Assembly: GCF_019285775.1 (NCBI RefSeq)
Contig: NZ_CP079105.1
Span: forward strand, 1,302,001 to 1,366,000
Length of the DNA: 64,000 bases
Direction of reading: 5' to 3'
DNA from: Skermania piniformis
Lineage (GTDB): Bacteria > Actinomycetota > Actinomycetes > Mycobacteriales > Mycobacteriaceae
Position 1 is the stretch's first letter; each line of letters opens with the position of its first letter. Below, piece after piece: positions 9,735-18,283 of this stretch. The notes beneath the pieces are model-generated. The model was given only the letters and a program-made list of their open reading frames with translations, was not told the DNA's origin and searched no databases. The position numbers were made by a program, and so were the translations under genes.

Positions 9735-9811
9735 TGCCGCGCTCCAGGGTGACCACCGCACTCGTGCTGTTGCTGATCCTGCTGGTCGTGGCCTGGTTCG
9801 CGACCCGGTAG
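9734..9811 (+). CDS. 25-residue membrane micro-protein
   Basis: A 25-codon ORF whose ATG overlaps the preceding stop (TGATG), so translation would be coupled. The product is MPRSR followed by a hydrophobic run (VTTALVLLLILLVVAWFA) and ends TR, a minimal positive-inside transmembrane helix. Shorter than most gene callers accept. No family recognised; the support is the coupling and the clean membrane segment. Confidence 0.45.
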   Translation: MPRSRVTTALVLLLILLVVAWFATR

Positions 9812-9847
9812 CCGGCTGGTCGACTGGCCTCCCTTTGGTCGCTCTGC

Positions 9848-9853
9848 TACGGT
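9848..9853 (+). promoter_or_regulatory. -10 box TACGGT for the subI leader ORF
   Basis: TACGGT is followed by exactly 6 nt and then GTG 9860, predicting a leaderless mRNA whose first codon starts the leader peptide upstream of subI. Confidence 0.5.
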
Positions 9854-9859
9854 TTTCCG

Positions 9860-9949
9860 GTGCCCGCAAATTCCGCTCGAACGATCCGCCATGAGCTGGC
9901 GTTGATCTCGATCGGTGCGCTTGCGGTTGCCGACGTCGCCTGTCGGTAG
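9860..9949 (+). CDS. Putative sulfur-responsive leader peptide upstream of subI
   Basis: 29-residue leaderless ORF (GTG start, 6 nt after a TACGGT -10). It begins MPANSARTIRHELALISIG and ends with VADVACR, placing the only Cys second from last. It stops 118 nt before subI. Cys-containing leaderless uORFs act as cysteine-responsive attenuators of sulfur operons in mycobacteria; this peptide lacks the poly-Cys run but has the same position and terminal Cys. The intervening leader can form a hairpin that masks the subI Shine-Dalgarno sequence (10049-10064). No experimental evidence; the reading frame could be fortuitous. Confidence 0.5.
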   Translation: MPANSARTIRHELALISIGALAVADVACR

Positions 9950-10048
9950 CGGTCTGGTAGTGGTGAGCCCGGCGTAACGGACTCGAGGCTCGCCCATTCC
10001 TTTCGAATATTTCGGCTGCGCGTCGTCGCGTCGCCGTTCGGAGTTCCC

Positions 10049-10064
10049 GATGAGAGGTCTCGTC
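10049..10064 (+). promoter_or_regulatory. Hairpin covering the subI ribosome-binding site
   Basis: GATGAG-AGGT-CTCGTC pairs as a 6-bp stem (one G-U) with a 4-nt loop. The SD GAGAGG (10052-10057) is inside it, 10 nt before ATG 10068. Could gate translation of the sulfate-binding protein. Confidence 0.35.
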
Positions 10065-10067
10065 ACC

Positions 10068-11096
10068 ATGAAAAAGAAAACCTACTCCGCTGCAGCCGCT
10101 TTGGTGGCGATTGGAGTTCTGGCGCTCACCGCCTGCTCGGGTGGGGCCAGTGATACTGTGGGCGAGTCGAATTCCGCCGGATCGGGCGGAATAACCCTCA
10201 ACCTCTATGCCTTTGCGGTACCCAAGCCTGGGTTCGACAAGGTGACGCCGGCCTTCGCCGAGACCGACGCCGGTAACGGAGTCACGGTACAAGCCAGTTA
10301 TGGTGCGTCCGGAGATCAGTCCCGCAAGGTGCGCGACGGCGCCCGGGCCGACGTGGTCAATTTCTCTGTCGCGCCGGACGTCACCCGGCTGGTCGATGCG
10401 GGTTTGGTCGATTCGAACTGGAATGCCGATGCCAACAAGGGGATTCCGTTCGGATCGGTGGTGACTCTGGTGGTGCGCAAGGGGAACCCCAAGGGAATTC
10501 GGAACTGGGACGACCTACTTCAACCGGGTGTGGAGGTGGTGACGCCCAACCCGTACAGCTCGGGTTCGGCCAAGTGGAACCTGCTCGCGCCGTACGCGGT
10601 CAAGAGTGAGGGCGGACGTAATCAGCAGGCCGGTCTGGACTTTCTGGACAAGCTGGTCGGCGAACACGTGAAGGTGCAGCCGAAGTCGGGCCGTGAGGCG
10701 ACCGAGACGTTCCTGCAGGGCACCGGTGACGTACTGATCAGCTACGAGAACGAGGCCATCTTCACCGAGCGCAACGGTGATCCGGTCGAACATGTCACCC
10801 CGCCCGACACGTTCAAAATCGAGAATCCGGTCGCGGTGGTGAAGACGTCCGAGCACCTCGCGCAGGCGACCGCCTTCCGCGACTACCTGTTCACCGAGCC
10901 GGCGCAGAAGCTCTGGGCCGAAGCAGGTTTTCGGCCGGTGGACCCGGCGGTGGCCGAGCAGTTCAGCACCGATTTCCCGACCCCGCAGAAGCTCTGGACA
11001 ATCGATGACCTGGGTGGCTGGAGCGCGGTCGACACCGATCTGTTCGCGCCCGACACCGGCAAGATCTCGGTGATCTACGACAAGGCGACGAAGTAG
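10068..11096 (+). CDS. subI: Sulfate/thiosulfate-binding lipoprotein
   Basis: 342 residues. Periplasmic-side binding protein of the sulfate ABC importer. ATG 10068 is preferred over 10050 because it gives a compact lipoprotein signal (MKKK, hydrophobic core, lipobox LTAC, Cys23) and is preceded by GAGAGG at 10 nt. The mature part has the sulfate-binding-protein pattern: TLNLYAFAVPKPGFDKVTPAF, ASYGASGDQSRKVRDGARADVVNFSVAPDV, NPYSSGSAKWNLLAPYA and GDVLISYENEAI. First gene of subI-cysT-cysW-cysA; the next start is 5 bp after its stop. Preceded by a putative regulatory leader ORF. Confidence 0.95.
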   Translation: MKKKTYSAAAALVAIGVLALTACSGGASDTVGESNSAGSGGITLNLYAFAVPKPGFDKVTPAFAETDAGNGVTVQASYGASGDQSRKVRDGARADVVNFSVAPDVTRLVDAGLVDSNWNADANKGIPFGSVVTLVVRKGNPKGIRNWDDLLQPGVEVVTPNPYSSGSAKWNLLAPYAVKSEGGRNQQAGLDFLDKLVGEHVKVQPKSGREATETFLQGTGDVLISYENEAIFTERNGDPVEHVTPPDTFKIENPVAVVKTSEHLAQATAFRDYLFTEPAQKLWAEAGFRPVDPAVAEQFSTDFPTPQKLWTIDDLGGWSAVDTDLFAPDTGKISVIYDKATK

Positions 11097-11101
11097 CCGT
11101 C

Positions 11102-11944
11102 GTGAGTACTGCGCAGAAGTCGGCCGCGGGCCGGTGGCGCGGCGGCCCGCCGGCGTCCGGCGCGGTCGGATCGCTCGGCATCGGCGTGGCGGTGCTGTGG
11201 TTGTCCCTGATCGTGTTGTTGCCGTTGGCCGCGTTGACCGTCACCGCCTTCGAGGACGGGATCCGTGGCTTCTGGGCTGCGGTGACGGCGCCGGCCGCGC
11301 TCGCCTCGCTGAGCTTGACCGTGACGGTGTCCGCGGTGGTGGCGGTGATCAACGTCGTGATGGGCACGCTCATCGCGTGGGTGCTGGTGCGCGACGACTT
11401 TCCCGGCCGGCGACTGGTCGACGCGCTGATCGACCTACCGTTCGCGCTGCCGACCATTGTCGCGAGCCTGGTGCTGCTCTCGTTGTACGGGCCGCAGAGC
11501 CCGATCGATGTGCACCTCAACGCAACCCGGCCCGGCTTGGTCGTTGCACTGGCCTTCGTCACGCTCCCGTTCGTCGTTCGGTCGGTGCAGCCGGTGCTCC
11601 ACGAGCTGGACCGCGACGTCGAACAAGCCGCAGCGTCGCTCGGCGCGGACAACTGGACCACCTTCCGGCGGATCGTGTTGCCGGCGTTGGCCCCGGCCAT
11701 CCTGTCCGGGGGTGGGCTGGCGTTCGCTCGCGCCATCGGCGAGTACGGATCGGTGGTGCTGATCGGTGGGAACATTCCGCGGGTCACCCAGATGTTGTCG
11801 CAACACATCCAGCAGCAGATCGAAATCGATCGCCCGACGAGCGCCGCAGCCGAGTCGGTGGCGTTGTTGGCCATCGCATTTGCCACCTTGCTGGTGCTTC
11901 GGTTGTTCGCCGATCGCGGGTTACGCCGTGAACAGCGGGCGTGA
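11102..11944 (+). CDS. cysT: Sulfate ABC transporter permease CysT
   Basis: 280 residues with about six membrane segments, the first at about residues 22-45 (GSLGIGVAVLWLSLIVLLPLAAL). The EAA loop that contacts CysA is clear: EQAAASLGADNWTTFRRIVLPALAPAILSG, with the family-typical FARAIGEYGSVVLIGGNIP after it. It pairs with CysW to form the sulfate channel. GTG start 5 bp after subI; CysW follows after 9 bp. It is more like CysT than CysW (GSVVLIGGN versus GAVIMVSSG). Confidence 0.94.
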   Translation: MSTAQKSAAGRWRGGPPASGAVGSLGIGVAVLWLSLIVLLPLAALTVTAFEDGIRGFWAAVTAPAALASLSLTVTVSAVVAVINVVMGTLIAWVLVRDDFPGRRLVDALIDLPFALPTIVASLVLLSLYGPQSPIDVHLNATRPGLVVALAFVTLPFVVRSVQPVLHELDRDVEQAAASLGADNWTTFRRIVLPALAPAILSGGGLAFARAIGEYGSVVLIGGNIPRVTQMLSQHIQQQIEIDRPTSAAAESVALLAIAFATLLVLRLFADRGLRREQRA

Positions 11945-11953
11945 GGGGGACCG

Positions 11954-12760
11954 GTGAAGCTTTCCTATCTGTCCCGGATCTCGCTGCGCACGGTCGCTCT
12001 GGGCTATCTGGCCGTGTTGGTGGTCCTCCCGGTCGGGATGATCCTGTGGCGTTCGTTCGAACGCGGTCTGGGGGCGTTCTTCGACGCGGTCAGCACGCCC
12101 GCAGCGATCTCGGCGCTGAACCTGTCGTTGCTCATCGTGGCAATCGTCGTCCCACTCAACGTGTTGTTCGGCGTGGTCACCGCGCTCGCCCTGGTCCGGG
12201 GCCGCTTCCCCGGCCGCGGTTTTGTGCAAGGCATCGTCGACCTACCGTTCGCGGTATCCCCGATCGTGGTCGGGGTATCGCTGATCCTGCTCTGGGGGGT
12301 CAACGGCTGGTTCGGCGGGCTGGACCGGTACGGGCTTCAGGTGATCTTCTCGCTGCCCGGCATGGTGCTCGCGACCATCTTCGTCACCTTGCCGTTCGTA
12401 GTACGCGAAGTGGAGCCGGTGCTGCACGAGATCGGCGACGAACAAGAGCAGGCGGCCGCGACGTTGGGTGCGTCCAACTGGCAGACCTTCTGGCGGATCA
12501 CCTTGCCGGCGATCCGCTGGGGCCTGACCTACGGCGTGGTGTTGACCGTCGCTCGTTCGCTCGGTGAGTTCGGCGCCGTGATCATGGTGTCGTCCGGATT
12601 TCCGGGCGTCTCGCAGACCCTGACCTTGCTGGTACACGCCCGCTACATCGACGCGCACGACGCGTTCGGTGCCTATTGTGCGGCCACTTTGCTGATGAGT
12701 ATCGCCCTGTTGACCTTGTTGTTGATGACCCTGCTCGACCGAAAGAGGAGTCCCCGATGA
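11954..12760 (+). CDS. cysW: Sulfate ABC transporter permease CysW
   Basis: 268 residues, six predicted membrane helices. The EAA loop [29 protein letters not shown] is followed by [19 protein letters not shown], the CysW-type version. It forms the heterodimeric permease with CysT. GTG start 9 bp downstream of cysT; its stop overlaps the cysA start as ATGA (12757-12760), indicating translational coupling. Confidence 0.94.
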   Translation: MKLSYLSRISLRTVALGYLAVLVVLPVGMILWRSFERGLGAFFDAVSTPAAISALNLSLLIVAIVVPLNVLFGVVTALALVRGRFPGRGFVQGIVDLPFAVSPIVVGVSLILLWGVNGWFGGLDRYGLQVIFSLPGMVLATIFVTLPFVVREVEPVLHEIGDEQEQAAATLGASNWQTFWRITLPAIRWGLTYGVVLTVARSLGEFGAVIMVSSGFPGVSQTLTLLVHARYIDAHDAFGAYCAATLLMSIALLTLLLMTLLDRKRSPR

Positions 12761-13797
12761 TCACGGTGACCGGGGCGAACAAGCGCTACGGCAGTTTTGC
12801 CGCGTTGGACGATGTGTCGCTGGATATTCCGGACGGCTCGTTGACCGCGTTGCTGGGCCCGTCCGGATCCGGGAAATCGACGTTGCTGCGGTCGATCGCC
12901 GGACTGGAGACGTTGGATTCCGGCGTGGTCCGGATCGGTGACCGGGAGGTGACCGACGTGCCGCCGCAGAAACGGGATATCGGCTTCGTCTTCCAGCACT
13001 ATGCGGCGTTCAAACACATGACCGTGCGCGACAACGTGGCGTTCGGATTGAAGATCCGGAAGCGGCCGAAGCGGGAGATCGCCGCCCGGGTCGACGAACT
13101 GCTCGGCATCGTCGGACTCGACGGCTTCCAGCACCGCTACCCGGCACAACTGTCCGGCGGCCAACGGCAGCGGATGGCGCTGGCGCGGGCGTTGGCGGTC
13201 GATCCGCAGGTGCTCCTGCTGGACGAGCCGTTCGGCGCGCTGGACGCGAAGGTCCGGGCGGACCTGCGGACCTGGTTGCGCCGGTTGCACGAGGAAGTGC
13301 ACGTGACGACGGTGTTGGTCACCCACGACCAGGAGGAGGCGTTGGATGTCGCGGACCGGATCGCGGTGTTGAACAAGGGCCGGATCGAGCAGGTCGGCGC
13401 ACCTGCGGAACTGTACGACCGGCCGGCGAACGAGTTCGTCATGTCGTTCCTCGGCTCGGTCGCTCGGCTCAACGGACATCTGGTGCGCCCGCACGACATC
13501 CGGATCGGCCGGGACCCGAGCATGACCCGGGCCCGCGACGAGGGGACGGCGGAGTCGGCGGGGATCACCCGGGCCACCGTCGAGCGGGTGGTGCCGCTCG
13601 GTTTCGAGGTGCGGCTGGAGCTGCGCAATGCGGCAACCGGTGAGCCGTTCACGGCGCAGGTCACCCGGGGCGACGCCGAGGCGCTCCAGCTGGCCGACGG
13701 CGAGACGGTCTATGCCCGGGCCACCCGGATTCCGGAACTGCCCGTGCGGGTGGAGTCGGTCGCCGCGTCCGCGGTACCGGTGACGAGGGGCGATTGA
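12757..13797 (+). CDS. cysA: Sulfate ABC transporter ATPase CysA
   Basis: 346 residues. ATG 12757, preceded by AGAGGAG (12744-12750), gives the family-typical N-terminus [20 protein letters not shown]; the longer upstream reading is rejected. Walker [10 protein letters not shown] (residues 34-42), Q-loop [18 protein letters not shown], signature [15 protein letters not shown], Walker [13 protein letters not shown] and the H-loop [14 protein letters not shown] are all intact. The C-terminal 100 residues form the TOBE-like domain found in CysA. It powers sulfate import and is the last gene of the transporter operon; the sulfatase gene follows after 1 bp. Confidence 0.96.
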   Translation: MITVTGANKRYGSFAALDDVSLDIPDGSLTALLGPSGSGKSTLLRSIAGLETLDSGVVRIGDREVTDVPPQKRDIGFVFQHYAAFKHMTVRDNVAFGLKIRKRPKREIAARVDELLGIVGLDGFQHRYPAQLSGGQRQRMALARALAVDPQVLLLDEPFGALDAKVRADLRTWLRRLHEEVHVTTVLVTHDQEEALDVADRIAVLNKGRIEQVGAPAELYDRPANEFVMSFLGSVARLNGHLVRPHDIRIGRDPSMTRARDEGTAESAGITRATVERVVPLGFEVRLELRNAATGEPFTAQVTRGDAEALQLADGETVYARATRIPELPVRVESVAASAVPVTRGD

Positions 13798-13798
13798 C

Positions 13799-15193
13799 AT
13801 GGACCAGCGATCGAACGTGCTGTTCGTGCATTGGCACGATCTGGGTCGCCATCTGGGCGTCTACGGCATGCCCGAGGTGTCGAGTCCGCGTGTCGACGCG
13901 CTCGCCGACCAGGGCATTCGGTTCACCCGGGCGCACGCCACCGCGCCGCTCTGCTCGCCGTCGCGGGGCTCGTTGTTCACCGGGCGCTACCCGCAGAGCA
14001 CCGGACTGATCGGGCTGGCACACCACGGCTGGGAGTACCGGTCGGACATCCGTACCCTGCCCGCGATTCTCTCCGAATCAGGTTGGTACACACAGTTGTT
14101 CGGCATGCAGCATGAGACGTCGTTCCCGCCACGGCTCGGCTTCGACGCCTACGACGTGTCGAACTCGTTCTGCGAGTACGTAGTCGAGCGGTCGACCGAG
14201 TGGCTACGAACCGAGGCGGCCGCGCGGGGTCCGTTCCTGCTCACCGCGGGCTTCTTCGAGACCCACCGGCCCTATCCGGCGACCCGCTACCGGCCGGCGG
14301 AGCGGGTCGACGTGCCCGACTATCTGCCGGACACGCCGGAGGTTCGCGGCGATCTCGCCGAGTTCCACGGGTCGGTTACCGTCGCGGACGCCGCCGTGGG
14401 CGAACTGCTGGATACGTTGGCCGAGACCGAGCTGGATCGGACCACGTGGGTGGTGTTCGTCACCGATCACGGCCCGGCCTTTCCCCGGGCGAAATCGACT
14501 CTCTACGAGCCGGGTACCGGGATTGCCCTGATCATCCGGCCGCCCACGGCGCTGGGGATACGGCCGTTCGTCTACGACGAGTTGTTCTCCGGAGTGGATC
14601 TGGTGCCGACCCTGTTGCAACTGCTCGGGCTGCCCGAACCCGACGACGTGGAGGGCTTCTCCCACGCAGCGCAGTTGCTGCAGCAGGCCCCGACGGAGCC
14701 ACCGGTGCGGACCCAGGTGTTCACGTCGAAGACGTATCACGATTCGTTCGATCCGATCCGGGCGATCCGCACCAAGGACTACAGCTACATCGAGAACTAC
14801 GCGAACCGGCCCGAACTCGACCTGCCGTGGGATATCGCGGACAGTCCGGCCGGTCGGGTCGTGCAGGGCCGGGTGTCGGGGCCGCGCCCACACCGGGAGC
14901 TCTACGACCTGCACGCCGATCCCGGCGAGACCGACAACCTGCTGCTGAGCTCCGGCGAACGGCGCGCGAGCGCCGAAGCGGTCGCCGAAGATCTGGCGCT
15001 CCGGCTGCACACGTGGCGAGAGTTCACCCAGGACGTGATCCCCTCCGAATTCGTCGGGACTCGGATCTCCGAGCGCTACACCGATACCTATCTGCGCGTC
15101 CACGGGTCGAGCTTGGCGTCGCGGGAGGCGCTCGGTGGGAACCGTGGATACGTCGTCGCACCGGCGACCGACCGGCCGCAACGAGACCATTAG
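13799..15193 (+). CDS. Cys-type sulfatase (formylglycine-dependent)
   Basis: 464 residues of the alkaline-phosphatase/sulfatase superfamily. The metal-binding N-terminus [19 protein letters not shown] and the modification motif C-S-P-S-R (Cys52-Arg56, in [17 protein letters not shown]) identify a type I sulfatase whose Cys must be converted to formylglycine. Later landmarks are [38 protein letters not shown] and [14 protein letters not shown]. No signal peptide, so it should act in the cytosol. The HxHD start and overall pattern resemble sulfamidase-like members; the substrate is unknown. The start is 1 bp after cysA, so it rides on the sulfate-import operon. An FGE gene lies 0.8 kb downstream. 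Confidence 0.9.
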   Translation: MDQRSNVLFVHWHDLGRHLGVYGMPEVSSPRVDALADQGIRFTRAHATAPLCSPSRGSLFTGRYPQSTGLIGLAHHGWEYRSDIRTLPAILSESGWYTQLFGMQHETSFPPRLGFDAYDVSNSFCEYVVERSTEWLRTEAAARGPFLLTAGFFETHRPYPATRYRPAERVDVPDYLPDTPEVRGDLAEFHGSVTVADAAVGELLDTLAETELDRTTWVVFVTDHGPAFPRAKSTLYEPGTGIALIIRPPTALGIRPFVYDELFSGVDLVPTLLQLLGLPEPDDVEGFSHAAQLLQQAPTEPPVRTQVFTSKTYHDSFDPIRAIRTKDYSYIENYANRPELDLPWDIADSPAGRVVQGRVSGPRPHRELYDLHADPGETDNLLLSSGERRASAEAVAEDLALRLHTWREFTQDVIPSEFVGTRISERYTDTYLRVHGSSLASREALGGNRGYVVAPATDRPQRDH

Positions 15194-15209
15194 CAACAAA
15201 GGACGACCT

Positions 15210-16013
15210 GTGGCCGAGTTTCCGACCAAGTATCTGGTTCTGGCATCGCAACGCAGCGGGAGCACACTGCTGGTGGAGTCGTTGCGGGCCACCGGGGTTG
15301 CCGGTGAGCCGGAGGAGTATTTCCAGCAGCTGCCGGAGACCGGCCGCGCGCCGCAACCCCGGGATTGGTTCGCCGGGGTCAGCGACCCCAGCCTGCTCGA
15401 ATTGCTTCCGCCGTCGCAGCCCGGCGCCGCCGAGCCGGAGTCCGCCGTCGACCGGCGGGACCGGATCCTGCGCGCCGGGTGCAGTCCGAACGGGGTGTGG
15501 GGCGGCAAGCTGATGTGGAATCAGACTGCGCTGCTGCAACAATGGGCCGCGGAGCTACCCGACCGGTCCGGCTCGGATCTCCGTTCGGCGATCCGGGACG
15601 TGCTCGGCGACGACGTGCTCTTCGTGCATGTCACCCGACCCGACGTGGTGCACCAGGCGGTGTCGTTCTGGCGGGCGGTGCAGACCCAGACGTGGCGGGC
15701 GCCCCGGGAGCGGCGGGCCGACACCAAGGCGCGGTACCACGCCGGCGGTATCGCCCATCTGCTGCAGGTGCTCCGGAATCAGGAGCGGAGCTGGCGGGAG
15801 TGGTTTACCGAGGCGGGGATCACGCCGATGAGGGTCAATTATCGGGATCTCGCGGCGGACACCACCGCGGTCGTCGCTGCCGTGCTGGCAGCGTTGGGTC
15901 AGGATCCGGCGCTGGCGCCACCACCGGCCTTGGAACGGCAGGCCGACGTCCGGTCGAACTCATGGGTCGAGCGCTACCTCGTCGAGGCGATGGCAAAGGG
16001 GTTGCCGGTCTGA
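15210..16013 (+). CDS. stf0: Stf0-family sulfotransferase (trehalose 2-sulfotransferase-like)
   Basis: 267 residues from GTG 15210, chosen because AAAGGA (15198-15203) lies 6 nt upstream and the length equals the M. tuberculosis enzyme. It is highly similar to remembered Stf0: [22 protein letters not shown] is the PAPS-binding loop, and [60 protein letters not shown] and [16 protein letters not shown] follow. Stf0 transfers sulfate from PAPS to the 2-hydroxyl of trehalose, the first step of sulfolipid-1 synthesis in M. tuberculosis. Here it is co-directional with cysTWA and the sulfatase, 16 bp after the latter. No Pks or acyltransferase genes for a sulfolipid are in the window. Confidence 0.9.
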   Translation: MAEFPTKYLVLASQRSGSTLLVESLRATGVAGEPEEYFQQLPETGRAPQPRDWFAGVSDPSLLELLPPSQPGAAEPESAVDRRDRILRAGCSPNGVWGGKLMWNQTALLQQWAAELPDRSGSDLRSAIRDVLGDDVLFVHVTRPDVVHQAVSFWRAVQTQTWRAPRERRADTKARYHAGGIAHLLQVLRNQERSWREWFTEAGITPMRVNYRDLAADTTAVVAAVLAALGQDPALAPPPALERQADVRSNSWVERYLVEAMAKGLPV

Positions 16014-16015
16014 GC

Positions 16016-16879
16016 TCACCGGCGGACGCAGCGGAAACCGAGATGTCCGGTAGCGGAGTCCGCGCTCTGCGGTTGTCGGGCTGCCGGCCGATAGCGCAGG
16101 CAGTAGTTGGGCGCACACAGGTGCGACCCGCCTTTGATCACCCTCGGTGACCGCGGGTCGCCGCCGGTGCGGTCCGGTGTGCAGCAGGAGCGCAGCCGCG
16201 CCGGTCCGGCGGCGTAGCGGTCGGCAGTCCACTCCCAGACGTTGCCGGTCATGTCGTACAGCCCGAACCCGTTGGGCGGATAGCTGCCCACGGCCGATGT
16301 GGTGCCGATACCCAGGCATTGCCAAGGGAATTCGCCGATCCACGTGTTGGCTCGGCCGCGCGGGTCCGGATCGACGCCCCAGGCGAACGGTTGCCGGTCC
16401 AGGCCGCCGCGCGCGGCCAGCTCCCACTCGGCCTCGGTCGGCAGGTCTTTGCCGGCCCATCGGGCGTAGGCCAGCGCATCGGTGTGCGAGACCTGGGTCA
16501 CCGGGTGGTGGTTCCGCCCGGTGACCGAGCTGTCCGGGCCGCTCGGATGGCGCCAATCTGCGCCGGGGGTCCACGACCACCACCGGCGGATGTCGGTCAA
16601 GGGCACCGGGCCGTCCGGTGGGTCGAACACCAGCGAGCCGGGCACCAGCTGCGCCGGGTCGGCGTCGGGATAGTCTGCCGGGTCCGGCGCGGTTTCCGCA
16701 GTCGTGACGTAGCCGGTGGCCATGACGAACTCGGCGAACATCTGCACGGTCACCGGGGTGAGGTCGATCTCGAAGCCGGCCACCGAAACCTGGTGGATCG
16801 GCCGTTCCTCCGGGTAGTAGTCGGCAGACCCGAGCCATCCCACCGCGCCGGGCACGGCGGCCATTCGGCCGGCGATCAC
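16016..16879 (-). CDS. Formylglycine-generating enzyme (sulfatase-activating)
   Basis: 287 residues from GTG 16879; ATG 16864 (MAAVPGAVGW) is an equally plausible start. It has the FGE-sulfatase fold: GSADYYPEERPIHQVSVAGFEID at the N-terminus, HPVTQVSHTDALAYARWAGKDLPTEAEWELAARGG, and YDMTGNVWEWTADRY. The two copper-binding catalytic cysteines of aerobic FGEs are present (Cys255 and Cys260 in KGGSHLCAPNYCLRYRPAAR), and the C-terminal LGFRC motif is kept. The enzyme oxidises the sulfatase CxPxR cysteine to formylglycine. It converges on stf0 with only 2 bp between stops and surely activates the neighbouring sulfatase. Confidence 0.92.
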   Translation of the reverse strand: MIAGRMAAVPGAVGWLGSADYYPEERPIHQVSVAGFEIDLTPVTVQMFAEFVMATGYVTTAETAPDPADYPDADPAQLVPGSLVFDPPDGPVPLTDIRRWWSWTPGADWRHPSGPDSSVTGRNHHPVTQVSHTDALAYARWAGKDLPTEAEWELAARGGLDRQPFAWGVDPDPRGRANTWIGEFPWQCLGIGTTSAVGSYPPNGFGLYDMTGNVWEWTADRYAAGPARLRSCCTPDRTGGDPRSPRVIKGGSHLCAPNYCLRYRPAARQPQSADSATGHLGFRCVRR

Positions 16880-17144
16880 GCCGATCGGTGCGCCGCAGCG
16901 GCGGATCCCAGCATGGTGCTCAGCCTCATTTCACCCTGTCCTCGGTCGCGACCTTACGCTCGTTCGGTCACTGCTCGTCCGGTTCGGTTCGCGCTGTCGG
17001 TTCCCGTGCGCTACACCGAATGGGAACTACGTGTGAAACACGTTGCGCACCGATATGGCCCGACGATGTTTCCGCGCCGCACGGCACGCCCGCTGTCCCG
17101 AAATTCGGTTGAGACGAGGGCTCGCGACCACCGATGATGTCGGT

Positions 17145-18114
17145 ATGGAATCAGCCGAAACCACACTCGTGCTGGGTGTGGATTTCGGTCGTGTCATCCA
17201 GGGCGGTGACACGCTCGACGCCACCGACGTCGATACCCAGTTCCTCGGCGCCTCGTACCATGAGGCACTGCGATCCCCACCCACCGCCTGCGTGTTCGAT
17301 GTCCTTCCGGGATTGGTCGAACAGTTCGACGGCCGCGTGTGGATCATCTCGAAATGCGGCCACCGGATTCGCGAGGTCATGCTGGGCTGGCTCGACCACC
17401 ACGACTTCTACACCCGCACCGGTATGCCGCGCGGGAACATCCGCACCTGCGCCAAACGGGCCGACAAAGCCGTGCATTGCGTCGATCTCGGTGTCACGCA
17501 CATGATCGACGATCGCCTGGATGTCCACACCCACCTCCGCGGGATCGTGCCGAACCTCTATCTTTTCGGCATCCAACCCGCCACCACACGACCACCGGCT
17601 TGGGTGACGCCGGTACCGAACTGGGAGCACGCCGGCAACGCGATCCAGGCCAGCCTGAAGCGCGTGAACCACTCGAAGACCCGTATCGACTCCTTCACCG
17701 GTGAGCACCGGTTCCTGAGCAACTTCGCCCCGTACCCGACGGTTTTCGACGGGATCGAATACCCCACCGCCGAGCACGCCTATATCGCGGCCAAAACCCT
17801 CGACCCCGACATCCGCGCCATTGTCCGAGCGACTCCGGCGCCGGGCTCTGCGAAAGCTACGGGCGATCACCCTCCGACCGGACTGGACCGAGGTCCGTGA
17901 ACAGGTCATGCTCGAGATCCTGCGCTCCAAAGTCGCCAACCCGGACGCCGCCCGACTCCTCCGCGCCACCGGCACCGCCGAACTCGTCGAGGGCAACCGT
18001 CGGCACGACAACCATTGGGGCCACTGCACCTGTAGACCCTGCCGCCGCAAAGGAACCCAAGGCCTCAACACCCTCGGCAAACTCCTCATGCAAATCCGGG
18101 ACGGACTCCGGTAG
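17145..18114 (+). pseudogene. HAD-like / NADAR fusion, interrupted by a +1 frameshift
   Basis: Two overlapping frames together encode one two-domain protein of about 320 residues. The N-terminal part (from ATG 17145) is HAD-like: GVDFGRV (nucleophile Asp13, with the second motif-I Asp replaced by Gly), VWIISKCG (motif II) and HMIDDRLDV (motif IV). From about 17690 a NADAR (DUF1768/YbiA) domain begins: GEHRFLSNFAPYPTVFDGIEYPTAEHAYIAAKTL. This frame ends at 17900, but the frame from about 17845 continues the domain: AITLRPDWTEVREQVMLEILRSK, then LLRATGTAELVEGN, NHWGH and LGKLLMQIR. The switch is near the AAAG at 17858-17861 and needs one skipped base. NADAR domains remove ADP-ribose from guanine bases. 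It may be a recent pseudogene, a sequencing error or a recoded gene. Confidence 0.75.
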
Positions 18115-18283
18115 CCGAGCTGACTACGGCTGTCCGGCTGGGGTTCGCTCGACGTCGTCGCGCACGTAGTTCGGGGGTAGAACGACGGAGCCGGGCGACG
18201 CACCTTCGGCGAAGACTTCTCCCAAGTCCGCACCGACCACGCTTCTTCGCGTCGTGGCTACCTCGGTCGGTAGGTGTGCCGGA

